DNA from: Cordia subcordata
Lineage: Eukaryota; Streptophyta; Magnoliopsida; Boraginales; Cordiaceae
DNA: 64,000 bases
Direction: 5' to 3'
Assembly: GCA_028554755.1 (NCBI GenBank)
Contig: JAPTOF010000017.1
Location: forward strand, 13,167,501-13,231,500
The first letter of the stretch is position 1. Every line of letters starts with the position of its first letter. The notes under the pieces are model-generated. The model was not told the origin of the DNA and ran no database searches. It saw only the letters and a program-made list of their open reading frames with translations. The position numbers were made by a program, and so were the translations under genes. Shown here one piece after another: positions 22,556-33,217 of this stretch.

Positions 22556-23806
22556 TCAGTAATCTGGGATCAAAGCGAACCGGTAGCCTTGAGCACCCCT
22601 CCAGGAGTAATATGCAATCCGAGTCTCGTAGAAACCTGCAGTAATTTGTTTTGGTGAGTAGAGAGACTTGCATATCTCAAAGCCGGTAATATGCAAGACA
22701 CCAGAAAGAAGCAAGAGATACAAACATAATTCATAACATTATAACGATATTCTTTCGTTAAGGTAGAAACATGCTTTTACTCACCAACAATGCTTTGTCA
22801 TCTTTTTTGCGCTGTCAGTTTCTGAGGGAATCAAATGATTATACAAACATCACCACTGAACCATCCCCACTACAGTAGTAAGAACTGCGTGGTCGTTTGT
22901 TTGTGGCCGTGGTCCCATGGTGAACCATCTTATCCTTGCTACTGTTCTGAATCCTAAGAGATGTAGAACTATCGTCTCCATTCCTTAGTCTCACTTAAGC
23001 CATATGAGATTCTCTGCCTAAAAGGCCGACTTCAACACACAAACAACATAGAAATGGGAGGAGACTGGAGGCTGGGCAAGTGGAAGCAGGAGGGAGCTTA
23101 TACGCATATTTTATCCTTAGCAATGGTGACCTCACGAAATTTGTATATAAAATACGCCTTTCTACCAAAAGGATTTGTCATCTCACGTATTTTACTATTT
23201 CTATGCACGTTGCACAGTACTGCGTCTCAGTTACCAGTCTATCTATTTTTCCTACACTTTGTAGTTCCTTTCTTTGTCTTTCTACTGTTTTTTGTAATAA
23301 ATATCAAAGAGAGCCCTTGCCCAGGGAATTGCATCACAAACATCTAGAGAAAACATTTGACAGTAGTCAGCTCAAGGAAATTCAACCAGACTAGTAGGAT
23401 TTGCTAATTATGGGGCAGCTAGCTATTTCTAGAATAAAGTATACGTTAAATTGTTCAGTGGTAGTTGTTACATTTAAATAAACGAGACTCCTGATGACAT
23501 AATCAAATGGCGGGATACAGATACTTTTGAGTTACCTGGGAGAAAGGTAAGGATACCAAGTCCTAAGAGGCCGTATGCTTGGGAAAGTTCTCCTCCCATG
23601 TGCCCAGTAAAGATGAAATACGACAGCAAGATAAGAAGGCACCCAAGAGAGAGCAGGAAAAGTGCTAGAGCAATGGATTTCCAAGGCACTTTGTCCAATG
23701 CCTTTGGTGAATAGTCAAATCGACGGTCTGGTTGCGCTCCCCGAGCCCCATCGTAATCGTCATCAACTGGAAGACTACTGTACCGAATGTTCCGCCTATA
23801 TGCCAT
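22556..23806 (-). CDS. TMEM230-like (DUF872) small membrane protein
   Basis: TMEM230 proteins have two transmembrane helices and act in vesicle trafficking in animals; the plant role is not established. Two coding exons (23806-23536 and 22635-22556) join within a Gly codon to give about 116 aa. The start is MAYRRNIRYSSLPVDDDYDG. Next come KVPWKSIALALFLLSLGCLL (first helix) and AYGLLGLGILTFLPG (second helix). The family signature FLPGFYETRIAYYSWRGAQG and the end YRFALIPDY follow. The FLPGFY-x-x-RIAYY block and the terminal IPD(Y/F) are diagnostic. The spliced length fits the family. Further upstream exons, if any, are untranslated. Confidence 0.88.
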
Positions 23807-24535
23807 ATTAATTAAGCTACCTCCTTCTGTACAAGGTTAGATCAAATGAAGCTGTTTTGGAACAAAAGTAACACTCAGATGAGAAAACCAGAACTAAAGC
23901 TTCAAGAACCTGAATACAGAGAAAGCAACTAAGAATGCATAAAATACGCTTTTTGAGAGGTCACCTTGATGCATATCTCCAAAAATATGAAAAATCAAGT
24001 ACTGACAGAACTTCTTATGCTTACAATCCTAAATAACAAATAGCCCATCAATACGCAATTACATGTAATAGCAGAGCCAAAGGAAAAAAAAGAAAAAAAA
24101 AATACAATTACATGTAATAACTGGCTGTCCTTCCCTACCCACCAAACGAAATTGCATTCGTTTAAGTTTGACAACACGTGGAGTTTCAATCAACTAAGAT
24201 TCTAATCAATCTGATTAAGAGTTTGTTCAGCAATTCAAGTGTGAAATCATTATCAATTAACATACAATGATTACAACCAAACCCCAAAAAAAGTTGAAGA
24301 CATATCTACCAATTGAAAACATAATTGTTGGCTGTGGGCTTAGACCCCAGACAGCGCAACACTTCAAAGTACATAATCATATCACGTTCCATCTCAAAAA
24401 CCAATTGGTCGAGTAACCATTGCCTTAACCAACCAATTGAATTGGTTACCTGGAGTAACCATCGCGAAACCACCACCTAATCATGTCGCTGCTAATCTTA
24501 GTCTCCAAAATCACGCAGCCTTACTAACTATTTTA

Positions 24536-24616
24536 TGTTGTGTTTGTTATATGCTTATCTCAAATTATATGCACTTCAGATTTAAGATTTCAGATAAGCA
24601 TATAACAAACACAACA
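24536..24616. mobile_element. Hairpin Tourist-like MITE with perfect 25-bp arms
   Basis: The left arm begins TGTTGTGTTTGTTATATGC (24536-24560). The right arm (24592-24616) is its exact reverse complement, ending GCATATAACAAACACAACA. TTA flanks both ends (24533-24535 and 24617-24619). The loop is about 31 bp. A related, more decayed copy sits at 52319-52424 and a partial one near 54840-54900. Confidence 0.75.
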
Positions 24617-25718
24617 TTAGTCTCTAAAATAATATATAAGCCACTGATGAAAAAAAGTTCTAAATCCGGCACGCAGCCAACACGAGCTTAACAGAAAATT
24701 CTAACAAAAAATATACAGAAACAGCCAAAGATTACATTATGTTTGTTAGAATTCTAACAAAAAATACACTTATATATAGCAATTAACAGCCAAAGATTAC
24801 ATGTAAGAAAGCGAAAAAGATGGTGACAGAGAATTTTTTGTTCAGCTTACGAGAAATCTTGAACTGGGGAGCTTTAGAAGCAAATGGGGTTGTCAAATCT
24901 AAGCATAGGGCTTTGCAGAGGTTGCCTCTTTTGCACGACGATGCCACCGTGTCGATGAATATTCAATAGATCACGACTGCGTGTGTTTGGCTAGGTGGAA
25001 ATGTCCATGGGCTTCTAATTTCAAGAATATTGAATTTGCCCCCAAAGTTGTATTTTATTTTACTAGCTCCCCAAGCGGTTTTCACTACTTTGTTTACTTT
25101 TTAGGCGTTGGCGTTCACAGATGTCCAGCGCTAAGAGACGGTGACACATTTTTTTATTTTAAGTTAGTTCTCTTAATTTTACTGAAAAGTATTGTGCATT
25201 TAAAATTTATAAGTTGGTGATCGATTAAAAAAATTATATTAGTATTTATTTACCTTGTACTCAATTTGGTTTTTGTTTAGTTTATAAAGAAAATGGAGAA
25301 TAGGAATACATTTTAAATATAATTTTGACATTTATGCTATTTTTATGTCTTAAAGGAAACATTCATGTAAATGTTAAAATAGTTATTTCATAAACCAATT
25401 CTTTCCTTCTCCTTTTTTTGACCCTAAAGTGGAAGAATTAAATCTACATTATATTTGGATTGAGAAAAATGGGAAGAGAAAGAATGATTTTGAAGGGCTT
25501 TTGAATTGGGAGAGTATAAAAAATGAGGGTAAATAAAAGATAAACCTTATTCCTCCGTAACTCCTAAATTTAATTCAAATATAACTAAAACTCTGTAAAA
25601 ATTTAAAAAACTGAAAAAATAAAAAAAAAACCTCTTTAAAATCACTTTCAAAGAAAAAAAAAATTAAAAACGTTTTTTGCCGCTTTCACTTGTGTCCAAA
25701 CCCAACGTTTCCCTTTCA

Positions 25719-25728
25719 CTATAAATAC
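25719..25728 (+). promoter_or_regulatory. TATA box of the GIP1-like gene
   Basis: CTATAAATACC lies about 160 bp upstream of the start codon at 25884 and is followed by a pyrimidine-rich leader. This is a plausible core promoter. Confidence 0.55.
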
Positions 25729-25883
25729 CGCATTTCCCTCACCAAAATCACATCTTTGCCACCCCTTTGCACGCACTCCCTCTACCCATGCTCATTTTAG
25801 TTTATAATTTATATAAAAAAAAAAAATTCAATTTCACATTTTTTTATCAAAAAGCAAAAAAAAAAAAAAGAAAAGAAAAATAG

Positions 25884-28366
25884 ATGATGAGTAAAAGCGG
25901 TGTTGTTGCAGCAGGAGGTAGGGTTCCGATTCCGAGCAGCCTCCAGAAAACTATCCAAGACATTAAGGAGATCGCCGCCGGCGAGCATTCCGACGATGAT
26001 ATCTATGCAATGCTCAAGGAATGCAACATGGATCCTAATGAGACAGCTCAACGCCTCTTATACCTAGGTACTCATTTCACACGCTCACACACATACACAT
26101 GCTTGTTTATATGTATTTACACACATATGAATTTTTTATTTTTATTTTTGTGTTTTTTCTGCTTATAAGCGCGTGAATGTACGTAAAGATATGTTTTCAC
26201 TTGCTCTCTATATATGCATGTTTGCGTGTCTATGAATGGAATTATATGTAAGCGCGACGTATATGTATATATGTGTGTGTGTGTGCGTGTGCGTGCGTGT
26301 TTTGTCCTGTATTTCGGAATTATATGTATGTCAATTTATCTTTTTTTGGCTTAAGTTTGAGCATATATGTATTATTTCTGTCCCGAAAATTGCACTCTTT
26401 ATAAGAAATTGGAAAAATGAAAATTTTAATGCTGCTAAAGCTTCCAGCTTGTAGTTAGCTAGCTTCAACACATGTATGCTTACGTCTTTATAAGTATGGA
26501 ATTATATTGTCTCTGCTTGTATGCACGTGAATGTATAAGACGATAAATTTTGTCTTTCTCTGTAGTTTAACTATATGTTTCCGCTCACATGTGTGTCTAT
26601 GTAGATGTAATTTCTTTTCTTGTATTATAAGGTTTTGTGATTTTATTGATACGCGTGAGCACAGAATAGATAAATTCTTTCATCTATTATTTTTAAGCCA
26701 ATTATCTAGCTGAATTAATAACATTATTTTTGAGAAGGTGAAAAATGAAACCTTCATGCTGCTAAAGCTTGCATCTTCTAGATGCTACACATGAGACAAT
26801 GTTTACATCTCTATGACTATATGTACCTAGAAGACTATGCATGAAGATTTAATTATAACGCTCCACAGCCTGTGCGTGGCTTTGCATGTATTGATTATTG
26901 AATAACATTTTCTTCTTGTTTTTTGCAGATACATTTCATGAGGTTAAAAGGAAATGTGACAAGAAGAAGGCGGTGAGCACATCAAGATTCAACATCTGTT
27001 CTCTATGCCCGCTGTTTGTTCTAGGAGGGGCTCTCCTCCAATATTTCTCCTTTATTTACCAATAGATTACTTGTTTGAGATCCATTACTGGGCACATCAA
27101 GATTCAATTATACTTTTCCGAGGAAAAGGAGATATTATGCCCATCTGATATTCTGATATCAGAAGGCATGGATGCCATAAGTTTTTAGTGCTTTTATGTG
27201 TCGACTGACCTTTGTTTGTGATGCCCTGAACTTTAAAGTGCATCTCTATCTGCATGTCTATGCATTTTCATGTCGTAGAAATTTCTTTGAAGGCTGTATG
27301 AAGAGGAGAAAGAGAACAATTATCTTTGTGAATTTTGAAATATGTCAACTCTCATTTGTTTTCTTCTTTGAAAACTTGGAACCACTATTGGTCCTTTTTT
27401 TTAATTTTTTTTAAAAATTTTTTGTCGAAAACTTGGAAGACATGTGTTAGTTTATTCACTGCACGAAGTGCAGCATACTTGGTTAGTGATTGCCATCAGA
27501 TCCTAGTTATATCATTTTCTGATTGCACTCAATGTTGCGAGAGATATCATGCTTGCAATGTTAGTCTTTGAGTTTGTAACTTAGCTGTAGTTTGCAAGTC
27601 TTTTCAGATTTAAGGAGGTACCGTTATGTTATTGTTGTTGTTATTATTGGCAAGCCACCTCTTCCAATTGTTGCTGAGAAACAACTCCCAAGTTTGGATC
27701 CTGGTCCTACTGCTCCCCCTCCCACCAGTACCTCCACCTTTATGCCTGGAATTAGGTCTGAGGGTGTGATTCCAGCTTCTTTGTCAGGGGTCTACTCCTC
27801 TGCATCAGATCCCATATTAATACCCTCTCTTGAGTCCCCAGAACACTGGTGCAGTGGGTACAATAAAACGTGAAACAGGAATCATGGGGAATGCTACTGA
27901 ATCTATTTCCGTTCAGGTTGAAGGCAAATTGAATGGTGGTCAAGATACAGCTTCAGAGACCGAGAATTTCTCTTCCAAGACAAGGCCAAGTATACCCGAG
28001 GATGATTGGCAAGCCAAACTAGTTTATGGTCCTTCAGAAGGTACCTTTTTCATAATCACTATGGTTTTAATGTGAGATTGTGAAAGCATTTCTATCTACT
28101 CATGATAACTGTAGTAAGCATTAATGACAATCTTGAATTCAGTCTACGGCTTAAGATGAATGAACTTCTCACTTCAGCATCATCCTAGAGTAACTGCTGG
28201 AAAAGCATGTGTATTTTCTTTCTCTTTTTTTTTTTTTGGGGGGGGGGGGGTGTGTGAAAACAGCATTTGCCCTTTGTTTTCTTTAAGGCCATGCATAGGG
28301 CACCAAATTTTTATATGATCTTTATGGTTACCACGAAATCCAACCAAAGCAAGAGAAATTAACAAA

Positions 28367-28404
<38 letters not shown>

Positions 28405-31400
28405 TTATCAAAATTCCCCTGCAGTTATGGAGTCCCAGGCTGAAACAATCATGCTCGATCCTAATATATCATCACTTCCTAAATTAAGCGATCCTGTCCT
28501 GGATCAGTTGAGCCCAGAGCTTGATAGGAAGTTAGAAAAGTTATCTCTTTCTGCTCATCAGCCTGTTATTTTTCCTGATCATCTTCAAGTACCTGAAGTG
28601 TTAAGGAAAGCACTGACTTTTGGGAGTCTGGATGCTACTTCGGGCCAGAGTGCAAATTTTGAGAAAGCCTCCATGCCTACAAGTGAAAATATCTCTGCTA
28701 ATGATATAGCTGGAAGGGAACATTCTAAGAGGTGAGGGAACTGCTTTATCTTTGTCTTATTGACTGCAAAAAACTTTCTTAAGATTAGCAGGCATGCCAG
28801 TTTTTCTTCATTCAATTTTTCTCTGGTCCTATGAGTCATGGCTTTTGTCAAAAATGTATAAAACAAGGTGTTTTCTAGTCCTTCTGTATCTTTTTAACTG
28901 CTAAATATGCTTTCTCTGGCATCTTTTTCCAGAATATTTCATGATAATGTATTCATTTTACGTCTGTCGTTCGAATTCTTTAGTGGAATGATAACAGGTT
29001 TATCAGAGTTTTGCTTTCATTTCCCTCCTTGTGCAAGTGTCTCAATTTTTTATTTGGACACAGGCTATTATATTTCCAGTCATCTGTATTGCTTAGGTCA
29101 GTTCTATAGTCTGTGGTACGTGCTTATGTCATATAGATGTACCACTTTGATATCTCATTTTTATTATGCTCCAAGTACAGCAACAACTATGCATCTTCAA
29201 CTGATAAGGATGGTGAAAATTCTAATTGTCCACCAATCCATCCACAAGTGAGTGAAAAGTTGTCGACTTTAGGAGACAATGCATCATTGGCATCAAAGTA
29301 TGATCAGCCAAAGCAGGACATGTTGGGGCTTAAAGGGGAGTTACAATATCCACTTCTCCAAACTGCTCCAGAATATAGTTTTGGCTTTGTGCCACCTTTT
29401 TTAGGTCCTCATCCTGTGCACCTAGAAGGATCTGAGCCACAGGTGATTACACGTATATGTGTGTTATCATTAGCATATGCACACACATCACTTGTGTTTT
29501 AACTCTCTAGATCTTCCTACGTACACTGGACTATGTTTTCTGCCTTTTAGTCAACCTTCTCTCTCACATTTAAATTCAAATTCACTTGGAAATGTTTTGG
29601 CCAATTCCCGATGTCCGTCTCATTCTAAATGCTGCATGTGATCAAATACTTGATATAAAGTTTTTGCTGGACATCAATCTACTTGAGAGTTGCTTCTCAC
29701 GAGAGTAAGTTTTGTTTATATTAAGTTAAAGCACTAGTAGATAAGTTATCTCCCATTTCTAAATGGGAGGACTGAACTGTATCCCAGTAATTTCTAGGAC
29801 TTAAATCATTGATATTTGGCATAAATATCATGAGGTTTAGAATATCTGCAGTCAACTGGATTCCAAGAATTTCTGTTCTTGTTCTTTCTTTCCTTTCTCT
29901 TCCTCTACCCAACCAAGCCCCCCCACCCCATGAAAGTGGTTTTTGTGGAGCAATAGGATCCAGAGAATCGCTGGAATTATTGGGACTCTCATGGATTAAC
30001 ATTGCATTTTTTTGAATTCGTGTGTATATAGAACTGCATAGTTGCTGTCTCTCCCTACATTTTAATTTTGTTGCTTGATGATTCTGGTAGCATCTCCATC
30101 ATTCAACACAATTTGCATAAAGGTGTGAAGTCATTACCTAAGAGCACAGTTTTGGTAAATTTGTGCTCGCAAATAGTCTCAATGGGTCCCTATCAACATT
30201 AGGAGTCCAATTGTATTCTTTTCTATGAGTTGCTTTTGAGAAAACATTTAATTGTCATTTCCTTTAAACTATGAATGTCCCAAGAATAACTTTAAGATAC
30301 CTCTTTTCTGCAAAAGATATCAATTTGCTTCTCAGTACATTTGTTAATTACTGTATAATCACTATGAACTTTGTCCATTTGCAGGGCAGTAATTCAATAA
30401 CTCCATCTTCATCAGGTTCAACTCCACCAGTGACTCAACCTTCTGGACTAGGGCAAAGTTCTTTTCCTATACCACTGCAGTTGCATCCTTATTTCCAGCA
30501 GGCTTATCAGCCTAATTTCTTTCCATATAATCCTCACTTTCACCAGCTATACGTGCACCATAATGCTCACCAGTTTTTAGGCCACGGTGTATTACCTCAG
30601 CAAACAACAGCTGGTAACATATATGTCCCACCAATACCGGCTGTGGGGGTCAAATTTCCTATTCCGCCATTATATAAACCAGGACCTGTTGCTGGAAATC
30701 TGCACAATGTTGGTCTCCATTCTGGCTATGGTTCATATGGGTCCTCAACAGTTGGTCCTGGTCCTAGTCCAGCTCCTACTTCAAATTCTGGTGGCAATGA
30801 AGATCTTTCGGCATCCGAGTTCAAGGAAAATAATATCCACCCAACAGTAAAGCAGGTTAGCCATAAATTTTTTTAAGACATTTTTTTTTCCCTAGGTTAG
30901 GCTAGCTGTAGTTTATCCATGTAAACTTTGATACAAGTAGTTAGCAAAGAACACGGGATGGTTTAGGCATATCCTAATGCTTTCATTTTAAGTTGAATTT
31001 TGCTTTCTGGCTACACAATTTAGTTGTTTATTCTTCCTTATTTGAAAATGGGATAAGTCTTGACAAATTTGGCCGTCATAATTGCTGCAAAATTTTCACT
31101 CCTATAATTCAACATTGAATACCTCGAAGTAAATGAGTTTAGAACTTATTAATCTGTTCCAGGCAGACAATATAAATTTGGCTTCTTATGGAGCATCTAT
31201 CATTTCTTCAAGATGTTTCTTTACGTGTCTCAGTAAAAGCATAGGATAGTGCTAGTATGTTTATATTGCTTCTCAATGGTGTTTAATTACTTATAGCTTG
31301 CACTTAACCTGCCGCAGAACATGAAATCCGCAGATGGGTATTCAATTTGATATTTATGTTGCTAGTGTGGTTAAGGTTCTGATTTTCTGCTCCTATAAAT

Positions 31401-31789
31401 CTAATAGAAGCGTCAAACTTTCTCTTGGTTTCTGTCATTTTATCGATGTGATGTTCTAGCTCATCAACTTTGATTTGCAGAACGAAGAGTCGCATGCCTG
31501 GATGTTTGCACCTGGAAGAGATCTATCGACCTTGCACGCCAATTATTTCTACAACATTCCACCAGCACGGCATGGCGCTTTTCCTCCTGCACATTCTGGA
31601 CATGGCCCCTTTGCCGGAATGTATCATCTTAGTCAGAACTTGGCTGCTTCATCGACCGGTCAGTCACTCGCAAAACAATCTCAGCCCGCAGCTGCACCTG
31701 TGGAATCTCTGGTTACTACATCTACATATCAGCAACCTCATGCACAGATCAACTGGAACACAAAAATTTTGCATAGGGAGAGCATTTGA
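25884..31789 (+). CDS. GBF-interacting protein 1-like (DUF1296), apparent +1 frameshift
   Basis: GIP1-like proteins bind plant G-box bZIP factors through an N-terminal UBA-like DUF1296 domain. Exons seen: 25884-26067, 26929-26972, about 27655-28040, 28425-28731, 29181-29442, 30385-30855 and 31481-31789. The N-terminus contains IPSSLQKTIQDIKEIAAGEH, YAMLKECNMDPNETAQRLLY and DTFHEVKRKCDKKKA (complete domain). Later exons carry SLSGVYSSASDPILIPS, AVGTIKRE, HQPVIFPDHLQVPEVLRKAL and ANYFYNIPPARHGAFPPAHS, ending QINWNTKILHRESI. Two oddities are present. The frame shifts inside exon 3 at the run CCCC (27836-27839), where three C would keep the frame. No exon for the basic Gly/Arg-rich region that usually follows the domain was found, and the exon 3 acceptor is uncertain. 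It is either a decaying or short paralogue, or the shift is an assembly error. Confidence 0.7.
28367..28403. repeat. (TC)n(AC)n microsatellite
   Basis: A TC run followed by an AC run lies about 20 bp before an acceptor site in the GIP1-like gene. The run may act as an extended polypyrimidine tract. Confidence 0.75.
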
Positions 31790-33217
31790 CGATAGAAATC
31801 GCATATATATACCTTTTGCATTTCAAAAGTTTTGCTAGAGACAAATGAATTGAGAAACATTGGTCTCATCTGCGTGTATATAGATAGAATTAAGCCCTTC
31901 TAAGTTTTGGTAGCAAACAGAGAGCTTCTTTTACCTGTTTCTTCCATTGTTTTCATGTAAAGAAAAATTTAATTTTGACTAGAAAAAGTTTCAGTTGGGT
32001 GCGTGTGCATTTATTTATTTATATAGGTTCTGATTGTAAAGAATTTCTTTATGAAAGTTTGTTCTATTGACGATCAAGTATGATGTAATTCAGCTTTGCA
32101 AAATACGATATTTCTATTATCTGAAAAATATTGTGCAAACACGTTTCTGTAAATGCTTACAGCATAAATAATTTCTATTTAGATCTTATTAATCTTGAGT
32201 ATATTACGAAATTCGAGTTTTATTTTGGAAAGATATTACATTCCTCGTCTAGTAAAGAAGTTTCTAAATTCTTTGACATGTTTGACACTCTTTGCAACCA
32301 CGCCATTATAAAGTGGAAAGTTTGACTTAAAAGTGTTGAATTATTACTCGTATGGGTTATAATAAGTTTAGATTTAATAACACTTGGATATAAGAACGTG
32401 TAAGGAGATAAATAGCTCTTTTAGTGCGGATTTTTTCATAAAGTTAAAACATTAAAGAGCGAGTTTTGACACTATAAATTATTTTTAGATTGTTTATGTT
32501 AGTTTATCCTATTTTTTTTAGTGGGGATTTTTTCATAAAGTTAAAACGTTAAAGGGCGAGTTTTGGCACTATAAATCGTTTGTAGATTATTTATGTTAGT
32601 TTATCATATTTATATTGATAGTTTAGAACCGTTGAAAGAAAAAGCCCAACACCGTGAATAGATAAAGAAAGTAGGTAAAATACTTGTCGTGTAAATGTAT
32701 ATTACCACTTTTTCCCTCTTTTATATGATAAGCATTCAAATCTATCGTGTATAAGGAAAAATTTTCTATCATATAACAAATAATAAAAGAACGGAAGGTA
32801 AATGTATAACAATACTCGTCACTGTATGTACCATTGTGCTATTGTGCGTGCATATGGCAGACTACTTGTATATATACAGGCTTGATCATCATGTGTACTA
32901 ATATTTTGGTCAATGTTACATTGAGACAATCTCAGAAGACTAGTCACTGATGTACGTGAGATCATCCGAACACATGCCTGCGAACGAGACTAGTGTCATT
33001 TGTTTCAAATTTCATTCACAGATTGTATTATGAGGTATGTTCTAATAATCTTTTGTCCTCTCTTTGAATCTATCAAATATTACCTTAACAAAAATGTTTC
33101 ATGTCATACAATAACAGTTTCAAATTGTAGAAAGAAGAAACATTTTCAGATGCATGTACAGAGCCAAAAGCAAAAAAGAAGGAGAAAGCAAAACTGAGAG
33201 ATAAAGAACCTATATTC
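31790..33217. other. Convergent spacer between GIP1-like and sugar-transporter genes
   Basis: It contains the presumed 3'UTR of the plus-strand GIP1-like gene, a tandem duplication at 32424-32612, and the 3'UTR of the minus-strand transporter near 33100-33217. No other gene was seen. Confidence 0.5.
32424..32612. repeat. 97-bp tandem duplication
   Basis: Two adjacent copies share TTTTTTCATAAAGTTAAAAC, GCGAGTTTTG, CACTATAAAT and TTTATGTTAGTTTATC. They are offset by about 97 bp with scattered substitutions. Confidence 0.8.

Larger units (their letters stand above)
23807..25883. other. Divergent spacer between TMEM230-like and GIP1-like genes
   Basis: This spacer holds the upstream region of the TMEM230-like gene, a hairpin MITE (24536-24616), and a short direct repeat. 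In the repeat, TTCTAACAAAAAATA and CAGCCAAAGATTACAT each occur twice within 24698-24804. The promoter of the GIP1-like gene is at the right end. No further coding sequence was seen. Confidence 0.5.
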
